From NCBI RefSeq assembly GCF_024347475.1, contig NZ_AP025487.1, positions 372,001 to 436,000 of the forward strand: a stretch of DNA of 64,000 bases, read 5' to 3'. A program made the translations under genes and the position numbers. Under the pieces are notes generated by a model that saw only the letters and a program-made list of their open reading frames with translations, made no database searches and was not told where the DNA came from. This DNA comes from Vibrio fortis. GTDB taxonomy: Bacteria > Pseudomonadota > Gammaproteobacteria > Enterobacterales > Vibrionaceae. Below are positions 20,465 to 30,886 of this stretch, one piece after another (position 1 is the stretch's first letter; each line of letters opens with the position of its first letter).

Positions 20465-20931
20465 TGTTAGAGTTATTATTAGGGCTAGCAAATGATATGT
20501 TTTTTGCTGCCATTCCCGCTGTGGGGTTTGCTCTCGTATTTAATGTTCCACAACGAGCGCTCGTTTATTGTGCTCTGGGGGGAGCAATTGGTCACGGAAG
20601 CCGCTATTTAATGATGCATTTTGGTGTTCCTATTGAGTGGGCAACGTTTTTTGCTGCAACGCTTGTCGGCATGATAGGTGTGCATTGGTCACATAAACTG
20701 TTGGCTCACCCTAAGGTGTTTACGGTAGCTGCACTTATCCCAATGGTGCCGGGTGTCTTTGCCTTCAAGGCGATGATCGCCATGGTAGAGATAAACAATA
20801 TAGGCTACACGCCTGAGCTAGTAGCCATGTTGATGGAGAACTTCCTCAAAGCGATGTTCATTATCGCGGGGTTAGCGATTGGCTTAGCAGTGCCGGGGCT
20901 GTTATTCTACCGCCGTAGACCTATCGTTTAG
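20464..20931 (+). CDS. yjjB: Threonine/serine exporter family, YjjB-like small subunit
   Basis: The 155-residue, very hydrophobic protein has about four or five membrane helices and the ThrE C-terminal motif [12 protein letters not shown] start it at 20464, where ATG overlaps the last base of the yjjP stop. An ORF start 18 bases earlier would lie inside yjjP. It is expected to form the exporter together with YjjP. Confidence 0.9.
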   Translation: MLELLLGLANDMFFAAIPAVGFALVFNVPQRALVYCALGGAIGHGSRYLMMHFGVPIEWATFFAATLVGMIGVHWSHKLLAHPKVFTVAALIPMVPGVFAFKAMIAMVEINNIGYTPELVAMLMENFLKAMFIIAGLAIGLAVPGLLFYRRRPIV

Positions 20932-20969
20932 CCGATATTAATCCAATTCAGAGTAGGACCTCAGTAGAT

Positions 20970-21449
20970 ATGATCATCAGTATGATAGCGGCAATGGCAG
21001 ACAATCGTGTCATTGGTAAAGACAATCAAATGCCTTGGCACCTTCCCGCTGATTTTGCGTGGTTTAAACGTTCGACAATGGGCAAACCTATTGTTATGGG
21101 ACGCAAAACTTATGACTCAATTGGCCGCCCGCTACCAGGACGCTTGAATGTCGTGGTGAGTCGAGATGAAAGCTTGAAAATTGATGGCGTCACTATGGCG
21201 ACTTCGGTTGAACAAGCGTTAGAGTTGGTCGGCGATGTGGAAGAGGTGATGATTATTGGCGGCGGTTCTATTTACGCTCATTGTTTACCGAAAGCGCATA
21301 AGCTGTACCTAACCTATATTGATCTTGCTGTTGAAGGGGATACTCAGTTCCCTGATTGGGGAGAAGGTTGGACTCAAAGTTATTCTGAGCAGTTTACAGC
21401 GGATGAGAAAAACAAACACAATATGGAGTTTGTGATTCTCGAGCGCTAA
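20970..21449 (+). CDS. folA: Dihydrofolate reductase
   Basis: The 159-residue chromosomal enzyme reduces dihydrofolate to tetrahydrofolate with NADPH and is the trimethoprim target. The Met20-loop region (IGKDNQMPWHLPAD), catalytic Asp28, the GRKTYDSIG NADPH motif and the IIGGGSIYA motif are all in place. It is collinear with yjjPB but 38 bases downstream. It converges on apaH across a hairpin. Confidence 0.98.
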   Translation: MIISMIAAMADNRVIGKDNQMPWHLPADFAWFKRSTMGKPIVMGRKTYDSIGRPLPGRLNVVVSRDESLKIDGVTMATSVEQALELVGDVEEVMIIGGGSIYAHCLPKAHKLYLTYIDLAVEGDTQFPDWGEGWTQSYSEQFTADEKNKHNMEFVILER

Positions 21450-21465
21450 GGTCTAAAGTTTGTAA

Positions 21466-21500
21466 ATGCTTGCGCTATCTCACTAGTAGCGCAAGCTTCT
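21466..21500. terminator. Hairpin between folA and apaH
   Basis: GCTTGCGCTA pairs perfectly with TAGCGCAAGC. The plus-strand T run is interrupted (TTCTTGT), so termination may be partial. It is positioned to end both convergent genes. Confidence 0.6.
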
Positions 21501-21513
21501 TGTATCTCGTTTT

Positions 21514-22317
21514 TTATAGCGCTTTCTGAGTGAAGAACTTCTTATCTTCCCAGCGCAAAATCGTGAGCTCTCCTCCCCATACACATCCAGTATCTAGACC
21601 AATGACATTTTTGCCTTGATAACCTTCCAGTGCTGCCCAATGACCGAACAATACGGTTTTCTCGAGCTTCTTACGTTGAGGTAGACTAAACCAAGGAATA
21701 AACTGGTTATCAGATACCTCTTTTGGTGGGAGTTTGCATCCCATATCCAAACGCCCATCTGGGAAGCAAAAACGCATGCGGGTAAAGCTGTTGATCGCAT
21801 AGCGGTAGCGCTCGATTTTTTCTAAATCTTTGCTCCAGAGATCTGGGGTGTTGCTGTACATATTTTCAATCAGCCACGGCCATTTGTCAGACTGGAGTAG
21901 TTTGCTTATCTTATCGCTCTCTTTACGAGCTCGCTTGAGACTCCATTGAGGAGAAATGCCAGCATGCGCCATCACAAATTCGTCGTGCTCTTGCATTAGT
22001 GGCTGTTGTCGCAGCCAACTTAGTAGCTCTTCTTTGTCTGATGCATCAAGAATCGGTTGAGTCTTGTCTTTTGCTTTAGCAAGGAATAAACCTTGAGATA
22101 CGGCGAGCAGGTGTAAGTCATGATTACCTAACACTACCTTCGCAGAGCTGCCAAGATCGCGGATATATCTCAGTGTTTCTAATGACTTGGGGCCACGAGC
22201 GACCAAGTCTCCTGCCACCCATAAGGTGTCTGTGCTCGGGTTGAATTGGATCTGTTTAAGAAGCTGATCTAACTCATCAAAGCAGCCTTGAATGTCTCCG
22301 ACAATATAATTCGGCAC
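21514..22317 (-). CDS. apaH: Bis(5'-nucleosyl)-tetraphosphatase, symmetrical (ApaH)
   Basis: The 267-residue metallophosphoesterase cleaves Ap4A to two ADP. Its motifs are GDIQGCFDEL at residues 7-16, GDLVARGPKS near 36 and GNHDLH near 64. It starts with GTG, preceded by AGGA 6 bases upstream. It is the last gene of the leftward lptD/surA-pdxA-rsmA-apaG-apaH group, 30 bases after apaG. Ap4A hydrolysis also affects removal of RNA NpnN caps. Confidence 0.97.
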   Translation of the reverse strand: MPNYIVGDIQGCFDELDQLLKQIQFNPSTDTLWVAGDLVARGPKSLETLRYIRDLGSSAKVVLGNHDLHLLAVSQGLFLAKAKDKTQPILDASDKEELLSWLRQQPLMQEHDEFVMAHAGISPQWSLKRARKESDKISKLLQSDKWPWLIENMYSNTPDLWSKDLEKIERYRYAINSFTRMRFCFPDGRLDMGCKLPPKEVSDNQFIPWFSLPQRKKLEKTVLFGHWAALEGYQGKNVIGLDTGCVWGGELTILRWEDKKFFTQKAL

Positions 22318-22347
22318 GTTGTTTCCTGTTCAATCGAAGGGGGAGGG

Positions 22348-22728
22348 TTAGTTAAGAATATTGGGGATAGCTAAGCGAAACGGTTCAATCTCAGTAATAA
22401 ATTCAGCCCCTTTACTGTCCGTCATGACGTAATGTCCTTGCATTACTCCAACAGGGGTTTCGATGACTGTACCACTGGTATACGTGTATTCGTCGCTGGA
22501 CTCAATAACGGGCTGCTGACCAACCACACCGTCTCCCTCAATAGAGAGCTGCTTGCCGTTAGAGTCAGTGATCAACCAACGTCGAGAGAGTAACTGAACT
22601 GTCTCTTGGCTGAGGTTCTTGATGGTGATGATATAGGCGAAGACATAGCGGTTTTTAGTCGGCTCTGATTGGTCTTCTATGTATTTAGAGTGGACTTGGC
22701 ACTTAATACAAGGCGTTGATACATCCAT
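22348..22728 (-). CDS. apaG: Co2+/Mg2+ efflux protein ApaG (ApaG domain)
   Basis: The 126-residue protein is a single ApaG domain with an immunoglobulin-like beta fold ([21 protein letters not shown], residues 16-36, shown in part: [17 protein letters not shown]). The C-terminal [14 protein letters not shown] segment is also typical. Mutants in Salmonella affect Co2+ and Mg2+ handling, and the molecular role is unclear. It is separated from rsmA by a terminator-like hairpin but is only 30 bases from apaH. Confidence 0.95.
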   Translation of the reverse strand: MDVSTPCIKCQVHSKYIEDQSEPTKNRYVFAYIITIKNLSQETVQLLSRRWLITDSNGKQLSIEGDGVVGQQPVIESSDEYTYTSGTVIETPVGVMQGHYVMTDSKGAEFITEIEPFRLAIPNILN

Positions 22729-22769
22729 ATTCGCACCTTTTTGTTATTGTTCAACCTAGAGTATTACAT

Positions 22770-22808
22770 AAAAAAGAGGCCCCTAACCGTAGCTAGGAGC
22801 CTTTTTGT
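22770..22808 (-). terminator. Internal terminator-like hairpin between rsmA and apaG
   Basis: On the minus strand AGGCTCCTA pairs with TAGGGGCCT with one mismatch and is followed by CTTTTTT. It begins right after the rsmA stop and ends about 40 bases before apaG. It could reduce read-through into apaG-apaH. Confidence 0.65.
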
Positions 22809-23624
22809 TTATTTTGTCGCGTTGTGGTTGTCGTATAACCAGTTCGCCATATCCACGAACTGTACCAGAGTGAGGTTCTCTGGTCGCATGCTCGGGTTGA
22901 TATCCAGCTCTTCAAGAACTTCTTTGCTGATCAGCGACTTGTAGCAGTTACGTACTGTTTTACGACGCTGGTTAAAGCCTTCACGACATACGCGGTCTAG
23001 CCATTTCAGGTCTTTCGCTGGGTATGGAAGCTCTTCGTATGGTTGAAGACGAACCACTGCCGAATCTACTTTCGGTGGCGGAACGAACGCTGTTGGCGGC
23101 ACTTCAAGTACTGGCGTAACCTTGCAGTAGTACTGAGCCATAACTGTTAAACGGCCGTAAGCTTTGCTGCCTGGTCCAGCGGCTAGACGGTTCACCACCT
23201 CTTTCTGAAGCATAAAGTGCATGTCTTTAATGTCTTTATGGAATTCAAAAAGGTGAAACATTAACGGCGTAGAAATATTGTACGGCAGGTTACCGAAGAT
23301 ACGCAGTTTATTGTTTGGCTTAACTAGCTGATCGAAGTCGAATTTCATCGCATCGCCTTCGTGGATAGTCAGTTTATCCGCTAGGTCTGGATGAGTGCGT
23401 AGGCGTTCTGCTAGATCTCTATCGAGCTCAATCACGGTGAACTTGTCGACAAGTTTGCCAACTGGCTCTGTGATCGCACCGAGACCCGGACCAATCTCTA
23501 CTAGGTTTTGACCTGGTAGTGGATTGATGCTCGATACGATTCCGTCAATAATGTACGGATCGTTTAGGAAGTTTTGACCAAAACGTTTACGCGCTTTGTG
23601 CCCTAAGTGGACATCATTTCTCAT
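22809..23624 (-). CDS. rsmA: 16S rRNA dimethyladenosine transferase RsmA (KsgA)
   Basis: The 271-residue enzyme dimethylates A1518 and A1519 of 16S rRNA during late 30S maturation. The SAM motif is [13 protein letters not shown], and the catalytic NLPYNIS motif lies near residue 115. The N-terminus RKRFGQNFL is standard. ATGA overlap with the pdxA stop shows translational coupling. Confidence 0.98.
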   Translation of the reverse strand: MRNDVHLGHKARKRFGQNFLNDPYIIDGIVSSINPLPGQNLVEIGPGLGAITEPVGKLVDKFTVIELDRDLAERLRTHPDLADKLTIHEGDAMKFDFDQLVKPNNKLRIFGNLPYNISTPLMFHLFEFHKDIKDMHFMLQKEVVNRLAAGPGSKAYGRLTVMAQYYCKVTPVLEVPPTAFVPPPKVDSAVVRLQPYEELPYPAKDLKWLDRVCREGFNQRRKTVRNCYKSLISKEVLEELDINPSMRPENLTLVQFVDMANWLYDNHNATK

Positions 23625-24610
23625 TGTTTTTTCTCTACTAATTCAATGGCGTGCGTGAGCGCTGTTCTAAAGCTCCCTGTATCAGCTTGGCCTTTCCCTG
23701 CCAAATCTAAGGCGGTACCATGATCGACAGATGTACGAATAAATGGCAAGCCAAGCGTGATATTCACTGAGCGACCAAAGCCTTTGTATTTTAGTACAGG
23801 CAGAACTTGGTCGTGATACATACCTAAAACAGCATCTGCATCTTGCAAATATTTTTCATTGAAAATGGTGTCTGCTGGTAAGGGACCAATCAGGTTTATG
23901 CCATCTTCCTGGCGAATTTTTTCGAGTGTTGGGGTGATGGTTTCAATCTCTTCACGCCCTAAACAGCCATCTTCACCAGCATGTGGGTTTAGGCCACACA
24001 CATAAATGTTAGGTTTCTCAATCGCAAATTTCTCAACAAGATCTTTATGTAAAATCGTGATGATTTGCGCAAGCCTGTCTTCTGTGACGGCTTGGGAAAC
24101 ATAAGCCAAAGGGATATGGGTTGTGACAAGCGCAACTCGTAAACCTTCAGTTGCCAACATCATTACTACAAGTGGGGTGTTGGACTTTTCAGCAAAAAAC
24201 TCAGTGTGGCCACTAAATGCGACGCCAGCACGGTTAATTACTCCCTTGTGAACAGGGCCGGTGACAATAGCATCAAATTCATTATTCATACAGCCCATTG
24301 CGGCAGTTTCTAATGTATTTAATACATAATGACCGTTAGCTTCGTTAAGCGTACCAGCAATCGTAGGTTCTGCCATAGGAATGTGATTGACAACCAAGGT
24401 GCCAGCTTGCTGAGGTTGAGGTGCTTCATCGCTATTGTAGTCGAGTAACACAACATCTAAATTGAGCAGCTTCGCACGCTCTGCCAGCATCTGTTTATTA
24501 GCACACACCACCAACTGATGTGGCCAACTCTCTTGGGAGAGAGCCAGCACTAAATCTGGTCCGATACCGGCAGGTTCCCCCGCCGTTACCGCAATTCTTC
24601 TAGTTGTCAT
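23621..24610 (-). CDS. pdxA: 4-hydroxythreonine-4-phosphate dehydrogenase PdxA
   Basis: This 329-residue enzyme acts in the DXP-dependent pyridoxal phosphate pathway. The start region [20 protein letters not shown] and the metal-binding motifs [16 protein letters not shown] and GMYHDQVLP are present. I choose the ATG at 24610, preceded by GAGGAAGAG, over the TTG at 24625. Its start overlaps the end of surA by 11 bases, and its stop overlaps rsmA by 4. Confidence 0.97.
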   Translation of the reverse strand: MTTRRIAVTAGEPAGIGPDLVLALSQESWPHQLVVCANKQMLAERAKLLNLDVVLLDYNSDEAPQPQQAGTLVVNHIPMAEPTIAGTLNEANGHYVLNTLETAAMGCMNNEFDAIVTGPVHKGVINRAGVAFSGHTEFFAEKSNTPLVVMMLATEGLRVALVTTHIPLAYVSQAVTEDRLAQIITILHKDLVEKFAIEKPNIYVCGLNPHAGEDGCLGREEIETITPTLEKIRQEDGINLIGPLPADTIFNEKYLQDADAVLGMYHDQVLPVLKYKGFGRSVNITLGLPFIRTSVDHGTALDLAGKGQADTGSFRTALTHAIELVEKKQ

Positions 24611-25895
24611 CTTGCTCTTCCTCAATCATCTCTACAAAAGCGCTCGCGCGAATCTCTTGTAGCCAAGCACCAGCTTCTTCGTTGAACTTACGATTGAATA
24701 GAATTTGGTATGCTTTATTTTTAAGTGCTGAGTCGGTACGGTCGACTTCACGGCGGTCAAGAACCTCAACGATATGCCAACCGTGAACGGTTTTAAATGG
24801 AGCACTAATATCGCCTTCTGGAAGAGTCTCAACTTGGTGTTTGAACTCAGGCACGTAGAGATCTGGAGTTTGGTAACCCAGTTCACCGTTTTGAACTGCT
24901 GAGCCAGGATCTTGGCTGTATTGTTGTGCTAGTTCACCAAAGGTCGCTTCACCAGCCTTAACGCGGCGGGTGATATCTAGCAATAGTTCTTGCGCACCTT
25001 CGTCGCTCAAGATAACCGTTGGCTTCACTAGGATGTGTCGCGCATTTACTTCAGTGACCGCGACGGTTTCTAGGCCTTTCACATCTTCAATTTTTAGAAT
25101 ATGGAAACCGACACCACTTCGGAATGGACCTATGATGCTGCCTTTATTCTGAAGTTTGATTTGGTCTGCAAAGATTGTAGGCATCTCTTCTTTGCGCATC
25201 CAACCCCAATCACCGCCTTGCAGTGCTTTAGGACCTTTTGAGTAAGTGTAGGCCATGGTGCTGAAATCTTTACCTGAGTTCAGTTCTTCAACAAGCTCAT
25301 TGGCTTGTGCTTCTAGCTCTTCTTTGGTCTGGTCATCGTTAAAGCGAAGCTGGATGTGACCAATTTTGTATTGAACCGTTGCATTGGTTTCTTGCGCTAG
25401 GATGTCTGCTAAGTTGTCGACTTCCGCTGGTAGGATATTGATTCGACGACGTACCAGAGCGTTTCGTGCTTCGCTCGCGGCAATCTCTTTTCTTACCTGT
25501 TCGCGGAACGCGTTGTAGCTTAGGCCTTCTTCAGCGACTGAAGCGGTAAGTTGCTCAACGGTCTGGTTGTTGTCTTTAGCGATGCCAGCGATGGCTTGAT
25601 CAAGGCGGCTATCATCGATACGTACACCAATACGTTCTGCTTCTTGAGTTTGAATGGTGTCGATGATCAGCTTCTCTAATACCTGATCCTTTAGCACCTC
25701 TTGAGAAGGCAGAGTTTGTCCGCTTTTCTTAGCATTAGCTCGCAGTGTTTTCATCGAGGTATCGATATCGCTTTGTAGGATAACGCCCTCATTTACAATG
25801 ACTTTTACTTTGTCCAGTTCTACTGGCGCTGCATGGCTAACTGAAACAGTACAAGCAGTAGCAAGTGCGATTAGTGTGTGTTTCCACAGTGTCAT
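24600..25895 (-). CDS. surA: Periplasmic chaperone/peptidylprolyl isomerase SurA
   Basis: The 431-residue periplasmic protein has a 22-residue signal peptide ending VSHA, a SurA N-terminal chaperone domain and two parvulin domains. The parvulin domains are around 175-275 ([16 protein letters not shown]) and 285-385 ([16 protein letters not shown]). It escorts outer-membrane proteins, including LptD, to the BAM complex. Its gene follows lptD on the same strand with a 44-base gap. Confidence 0.98.
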   Translation of the reverse strand: MTLWKHTLIALATACTVSVSHAAPVELDKVKVIVNEGVILQSDIDTSMKTLRANAKKSGQTLPSQEVLKDQVLEKLIIDTIQTQEAERIGVRIDDSRLDQAIAGIAKDNNQTVEQLTASVAEEGLSYNAFREQVRKEIAASEARNALVRRRINILPAEVDNLADILAQETNATVQYKIGHIQLRFNDDQTKEELEAQANELVEELNSGKDFSTMAYTYSKGPKALQGGDWGWMRKEEMPTIFADQIKLQNKGSIIGPFRSGVGFHILKIEDVKGLETVAVTEVNARHILVKPTVILSDEGAQELLLDITRRVKAGEATFGELAQQYSQDPGSAVQNGELGYQTPDLYVPEFKHQVETLPEGDISAPFKTVHGWHIVEVLDRREVDRTDSALKNKAYQILFNRKFNEEAGAWLQEIRASAFVEMIEEEQDDN

Positions 25896-25939
25896 GTGTT
25901 GTCCTTTCTATTTACTGGCTTGAACCAATAAAATCTAAA

Positions 25940-28297
25940 TTAATTGTTTAAGAAGAATGGTCGACCATACTCTAGTGAGTTACCAGAGCTATCAAAGCCA
26001 GAGGTATTTGAACCTGTGCCTGCTGCTGTACCAAAACCAACAATACCGAAGTTGATACTAAAGTTGTTCTCATAAACTGGGTCTGCATTCGGATTTGCAT
26101 ACCCTTGGTCGGTCGTCCAGCTTCTCAGCTCGTTGCTGTAGGTGACTCCTACATACCAACAGTCATCTTTGTAACGAAGATTAGCTAACCACTCGATGGC
26201 GATGTTCTCATTCATATCATGGTAATACTGAGCACTGGCGTACCATTTGGGAGAAAATTGATAACCAGTAACTAAGCCAGCTTGTGATATACCTTCGCGA
26301 GTGATGTCATCAATATTGGTAATCGTATCGCCCACGTTATCTTCGATATATTCTTTGGTTACATAGCGGTAGTTAGCCTGTACAAAGCCGTTTTCATCAA
26401 TACGATATTCGACAGTACTGTTGGCTAACTGCATATCACCAGCGTCAATATCGTATTGAACACCACCATGGTAGAAGAGGTAATCATCATAGTTGAAGTC
26501 GATTTCGACCGCCCATGATGAGTAATTAGAACGAGCTTCTTCACCAGCTGTTGCATCAGGGTTTTTGGTGTCTTTATCGATAAAGAAAATCTGACCAAAA
26601 GAGATGTTGAGGCGCTCTTTGTACTCATCATCAAAGAAACGCGACGAGGCACCATAGCTTAGCTGATTTGCCGCAGCGATACGGTCAACTCCACTGTATT
26701 TGCGACTGCGGAATAAGCCATAGTAGTCGGTTTGTAGTAGTGTTGTGTCATACAACCCGATTCCTTTTTGATCTTGCTCTGGCACGTACAAGTACTGAAC
26801 TTGAGGCTCAAGGGTTTGAGTATATCCAGTCAGATAAGTCGTATCACGCTCAAGAACGATGCCTGCATGGCTTCGAAATTCAGGGATAACTCGACTCACA
26901 GTGTCCTCTAATCCAGCAAATTCACCGCTTGACGTATCCACACCGTTTAAATCTTGGCTATAGTACGTGCCTAAAAGACGAGCTTCTGTCGTCCAAGACC
27001 CCCACGTTGTGCTTAGTGGTATTTTTATACCGGGTTCCAGATGAGCACGAGTAGCGGCTGGCTTAGCATTTGCTTGGGTTTCAAAGCGCGACACGTGACT
27101 GATGACATCCATCTCAACCATATTCCACAAGATAGGCGCATAATAGTTGAATTTAACTTGAGGCATAAGCTGATAGGGTTGGTTTTCACCCTCAGTTAAT
27201 ACTTGGAAATCACGTACAGCCAATGATACATCCCAGTTGAGAGCGCGATATGCTACTGAGCCTGACTGTAAAAGTTGGCCGTCTTCACGGCTACCTATAC
27301 TGGAGTCGACATCGGTAAAGTAGTCAACATCACTCACCTTGGAGTAATCGATATTGAACTTCCAAGCTTCTTGGTAAATGCCGTCGAATTCAAACTGACC
27401 GCCCCAACGACTGCCTTTCTCTTTAAACTTGCTATCGTTATCTAAATACTCAAAATTAATGCTACTTTGACCAAACTGACTTAGATGACGAAATTCATTG
27501 TTTAATTGAGTACCGCGCTCTGACATATACTTTACAGTACTCTGGAGGTCGTAGTTAGGAGCCATGTTCCAGTAAAATGGAACCTCGGTTTCGAAACCGT
27601 CGCTTGAGCCGTAAGAAAATGTTGGGTAGAGGAAACCGGTTTTACGACTGTCACCCACTGGAACTGTCAGGTAAGGCAGATAAAAGATAGGTACATCTAA
27701 CACTTCGAAGCGAGTGTTAACGAATGTCGCACTCTCTTCGTCTTGATCAAGTTCGATACTCGAAGCTTTTAGGCGCCACGATTTGTCACCCGGAGGGCAG
27801 GATGTTATCGTGCCATCTTCCAACTCATAAATCGCTTTACCTGTACGAGCAATGTATCTTGCATCACCGCGACCAGATTCGCATAGCATCTGATACTGAG
27901 TATTCTCAATTTCAAACTCATTGGTGGTGAGGTTGTTGGTCACTTTATCTGACGTGGCTTTGAATTGCCCGTCATTAAAAGTCACATTTCCTTCTGCGAC
28001 AACAATGTTCTCTTGCTGGTGTAATGTCACTGTCTCGGCTTCAATGGTCTTGATACCTTGAGTTACTTTTACAGACCCTGAGTAACTTGCTTTTTCACCA
28101 TTGACGGCTTCTAGGCGATCGGCCTCGACGTATGCGGGTGCATTAAGGTCTGAATCTTCAGATGATGCGATCAAACATTGATCTGTAGAGGGCATTTCCT
28201 GCACACTATCATCAATTGTTGTTTCAGCTTGAGTTGTCGGCACAAATAACGCAGAGCTGATCGATGCGGCTAACAAGGTGCGGGAGAAACATTGCAT
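25940..28297 (-). CDS. lptD: LPS assembly protein LptD
   Basis: The 785-residue outer-membrane translocon has a 24-residue signal peptide (ending TTQA), a periplasmic OstA/jellyroll domain (about 50-170) and a large C-terminal beta-barrel. With LptE it inserts LPS into the outer leaflet. The mature cysteines I can find are at 41, 139, 167 and 713. The E. coli protein has an adjacent Cys-Cys pair in the C-terminal region, whereas here the equivalent spot reads DDCWYVG with a single Cys. Length is typical. Confidence 0.97.
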   Translation of the reverse strand: MQCFSRTLLAASISSALFVPTTQAETTIDDSVQEMPSTDQCLIASSEDSDLNAPAYVEADRLEAVNGEKASYSGSVKVTQGIKTIEAETVTLHQQENIVVAEGNVTFNDGQFKATSDKVTNNLTTNEFEIENTQYQMLCESGRGDARYIARTGKAIYELEDGTITSCPPGDKSWRLKASSIELDQDEESATFVNTRFEVLDVPIFYLPYLTVPVGDSRKTGFLYPTFSYGSSDGFETEVPFYWNMAPNYDLQSTVKYMSERGTQLNNEFRHLSQFGQSSINFEYLDNDSKFKEKGSRWGGQFEFDGIYQEAWKFNIDYSKVSDVDYFTDVDSSIGSREDGQLLQSGSVAYRALNWDVSLAVRDFQVLTEGENQPYQLMPQVKFNYYAPILWNMVEMDVISHVSRFETQANAKPAATRAHLEPGIKIPLSTTWGSWTTEARLLGTYYSQDLNGVDTSSGEFAGLEDTVSRVIPEFRSHAGIVLERDTTYLTGYTQTLEPQVQYLYVPEQDQKGIGLYDTTLLQTDYYGLFRSRKYSGVDRIAAANQLSYGASSRFFDDEYKERLNISFGQIFFIDKDTKNPDATAGEEARSNYSSWAVEIDFNYDDYLFYHGGVQYDIDAGDMQLANSTVEYRIDENGFVQANYRYVTKEYIEDNVGDTITNIDDITREGISQAGLVTGYQFSPKWYASAQYYHDMNENIAIEWLANLRYKDDCWYVGVTYSNELRSWTTDQGYANPNADPVYENNFSINFGIVGFGTAAGTGSNTSGFDSSGNSLEYGRPFFLNN

Positions 28298-28446
28298 GAA
28301 GTTGAACTATCCTGTGTCACTAGAAGGAGGGTTGATCTAGTATCAATCCAATTAATAAAGCTATGTCCTTATGATAAAGGAAATCTTAGCATTCAGCACC
28401 ATAAGACAGCAGTACTCGAATAAAATTCATAGATAGAGAACACATA

Positions 28447-29301
28447 ATGCAAATATTTGGCAAAATTTTGGGCGCTTTTTTTGGTTTCTTGTTTGGCGGA
28501 CCCTTAGGCCTAATTTTTGGCCTATTTCTTGGTCATCAATTCGATAAAGCACGTCGTTTAAATCAGTCGGGCTTTAATACATCAGGGTTTGGCAGTGGGC
28601 CGAGTCAGGCTGAGAAGCAGCAAGAGTTCTTTAAAGCGGCATTCGCTGTTATGGGACACGTTGCTAAGGCGAAAGGTCAAGTCACACGTGAAGAGATTCA
28701 ACTCGCATCGACGATGATGGAACGTATGAACCTTCATGGTGAGCAGCGTATTGCGGCTCAGAATGCCTTCCGAGAGGGTAAAGAGAGTGACTTCCCACTT
28801 AAAGAGACACTCGAGAGAGTTAAGATTTCCTCTGGTGGTCGCTTTGATTTACTCCAGTTCTTCCTTGAGTTACAAGTATCAGCGGCGTTTGCTGATGGAA
28901 GTTTGCATCCAAGCGAACGTCAAGTTCTACATAAGATTGCGCAAGGCCTTGGTTTTTCATCGGAGCAGTTAGAGCGTCGTCTACAAATGCAAGAAGCGGC
29001 TTTTCGTTTTCAACAGCAAGGTGGCAGCTTTGGCGGTGGTCATCATCAAGGTCAGTCTTCGGGTTGGCAGCAGGCTACTCAACAAGATCAGCTGGCCGAT
29101 GCCTTTAAAGTGCTTGGTGTGAGCGAGTCGGCGGACGGTAAAGCGGTGAAGAAAGCCTACCGTAAACTTATGAATGAACACCACCCAGATAAATTAATGG
29201 CAAAGGGCTTACCGCCTGAAATGATGAATGTCGCCAAAGAAAAATCTCAGGAAATTCAAAATGCTTACGATCTGATTAAGAAGGTCAAAGGCTTCAAGTA
29301 A
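28447..29301 (+). CDS. djlA: Co-chaperone DjlA
   Basis: The 284-residue protein has an N-terminal glycine-rich membrane segment (LGAFFGFLFGGPLGLIFG) and a central TerB-like domain. A Gln/Gly-rich linker and a C-terminal J domain with the HPD motif (NEHHPDKLM) follow. DjlA is an inner-membrane DnaK co-chaperone linked to envelope stress signalling. It is divergent from lptD, the conserved arrangement. Confidence 0.96.
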   Translation: MQIFGKILGAFFGFLFGGPLGLIFGLFLGHQFDKARRLNQSGFNTSGFGSGPSQAEKQQEFFKAAFAVMGHVAKAKGQVTREEIQLASTMMERMNLHGEQRIAAQNAFREGKESDFPLKETLERVKISSGGRFDLLQFFLELQVSAAFADGSLHPSERQVLHKIAQGLGFSSEQLERRLQMQEAAFRFQQQGGSFGGGHHQGQSSGWQQATQQDQLADAFKVLGVSESADGKAVKKAYRKLMNEHHPDKLMAKGLPPEMMNVAKEKSQEIQNAYDLIKKVKGFK

Positions 29302-29308
29302 TATTGAT

Positions 29309-29338
29309 AGAGTCGCTAAGGTTAGCGGCTCTTTTTAT
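29309..29338 (+). terminator. Hairpin after djlA
   Basis: GAGTCGCTAA pairs with TTAGCGGCTC and is followed by TTTTTA. The next gene's AAAGGA ribosome site starts right after it. Confidence 0.75.
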
Positions 29339-29352
29339 TTAAAGGATTGAAT

Positions 29353-29898
29353 ATGACAGTTGCTTATCAAGACGTTTTAGCATTCTGGTTTGACGAATTA
29401 ACGCCTCAAGATTGGTTTAATGGCGGTGACGATATTGATCAGTTAATAAAAGAGCGCTTTGCTCAGGTCCATTCAGCTGCGGTACAAGGCGAGCTCTATA
29501 CATGGCGTGATAGTGCATTAGGGCGTTTGGCAGAGATCATAGTATTAGACCAGTTTTCAAGAAACATTGGTCGCGATACATCACAAGCATTCGCTGCGGA
29601 TCCGATGGCATTAGTGCTTGCACAAGAAGCGGTAGCAGGTGGTTACGATCACCAACTAAACGATCAACAAAAAAGCTTCTTATACATGCCATATATGCAC
29701 AGTGAGTCGTTGGTGATTCATGAACAAGCAGTTGAGCTGTTTAGCCAAACGGGTTTGGAACATAACCTTGATTTTGAGTTTAAACATAAGGTGATCATCG
29801 AGAAGTTTGGTCGCTACCCACATCGTAATCAAATACTTGGGCGCGTTTCAACGGAAGAAGAGCTCGCGTTTCTGCAACTGCCGGGCTCTAGCTTCTAG
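29353..29898 (+). CDS. DUF924 family protein
   Basis: The 181-residue protein belongs to the DUF924 family, helical and TPR-like. The signature VLDQFSRNIGRDTSQAFAADPMA and HKVIIEKFGRYPHRNQILGR are visible. The biochemical role is unknown. I use the ATG at 29353, with AAAGGA 6 bases upstream, instead of the TTG two codons earlier. It is a single gene between djlA and the convergent DUF547 gene. Confidence 0.88.
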   Translation: MTVAYQDVLAFWFDELTPQDWFNGGDDIDQLIKERFAQVHSAAVQGELYTWRDSALGRLAEIIVLDQFSRNIGRDTSQAFAADPMALVLAQEAVAGGYDHQLNDQQKSFLYMPYMHSESLVIHEQAVELFSQTGLEHNLDFEFKHKVIIEKFGRYPHRNQILGRVSTEEELAFLQLPGSSF

Positions 29899-29916
29899 CC
29901 TTGCTTGTTAGCTCTA

Positions 29917-29954
29917 AGCTCAAGAGTAAGTTGTAAAATGCTTACTCTTAAGCT
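29917..29954. terminator. Large hairpin between convergent DUF924 and DUF547 genes
   Basis: A 14-base stem with one mismatch (arms 29917-29930 and 29941-29954) surrounds a 10-base loop. No clear T run follows on either strand, so Rho-independent termination is uncertain. Confidence 0.5.
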
Positions 29955-29974
29955 CGTACACAAATAGTGTCTAC

Positions 29975-30757
29975 TTACTTGGCTTGGTTGAGTGCCCAAT
30001 CATACTCGTAATCGATGTTGTTCACGTTTGATAGCGGATGAGTACGATACTGATTGAGATGCTCAACGAGCTGTGTCTGAGTTCCAAAGTCAGCGATAAA
30101 CCAGTCATAAATAGAAGAGAGTTGTAATTTATTCTTTTGCGCCAACACCCCTTTGTCGCTATTTACAAACTCGCGCGCAGCTTGTTCCAGTAGTGCTTCG
30201 GTGTTTTCAGCAGTAAAAGCTTGAGTTTGAAGGTTTGGGCAACCTAAGCTTGCGCAGTTGACTGCGTAATGTGTTCTTGGATCTTGCCAGATAGGGCGCA
30301 AGATGCGGTGCTCGATATCATTCAGTGTCAGATCTTTTCCGTTGATGGTAACGACTTCATCTCCCCATGGCCCAAAGCTAAATAGACCACCCAGTTTTGT
30401 GATCGATTTTACTGGATAGGCGTCTAGAATCAGCTCTACCGTGATCGCATTGTATAGGTTAACCCAATAAGCATATTGCTCGGCTTGAGAGAATTGTCGT
30501 GGGTCGACTTTCGCGAGTTGACCAATATATTGTTTCAGCTGGGAGTGGCCATTGGAGGTAACGGCTTGGTAGCGAATGAGATGATTTTCCCCTTCTACAA
30601 CAAGATAGTTATCAAGAAATTGTTGCCAAGTAGCGTGAGAAATCGTGCTGTTGTTAGACTCGTTGCTTTGATTCCAATACGGCCAGAGTTCTGACTTTGG
30701 TGCTGAGAAAGCGAGTGTAGAAAAGAATAGGCTGATAATTAGAAGTAGGTTTTTCAT
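29975..30757 (-). CDS. DUF547 domain-containing exported protein
   Basis: This is a 260-residue DUF547 protein with a cleavable signal peptide (KNLLLIISLFFSTLAFSA). Family motifs include YWVNLYNAITVELIL, RPIWQDPRTHYAVNCASLGCPNL (shown in part: HYAVNCASLGCPNL) and a conserved Cys pair in that motif. No enzymatic role is established for the family. I take the ATG at 30757, with GGGGAG upstream, over one 7 codons earlier. Confidence 0.88.
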   Translation of the reverse strand: MKNLLLIISLFFSTLAFSAPKSELWPYWNQSNESNNSTISHATWQQFLDNYLVVEGENHLIRYQAVTSNGHSQLKQYIGQLAKVDPRQFSQAEQYAYWVNLYNAITVELILDAYPVKSITKLGGLFSFGPWGDEVVTINGKDLTLNDIEHRILRPIWQDPRTHYAVNCASLGCPNLQTQAFTAENTEALLEQAAREFVNSDKGVLAQKNKLQLSSIYDWFIADFGTQTQLVEHLNQYRTHPLSNVNNIDYEYDWALNQAK

Positions 30758-30836
30758 AAATGTTCTCCCCAATGACATCTATAAGACCTCGGTCGTGCTG
30801 ATTTTCTTTCAATATAGGGCAACAAAATATAGAAAT

Positions 30837-30863
30837 AAAAAAGGTTGGCATCAGCCAACCTTT
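30837..30863 (-). terminator. Terminator of the leuABCD operon
   Basis: AAAGGTTGGC pairs with GCCAACCTTT and is followed on the minus strand by TTTATTTC. It lies 24 bases after the leuD stop. Confidence 0.9.
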
Positions 30864-30886
30864 GAGTTTGTTTCAATCGCAATCTT

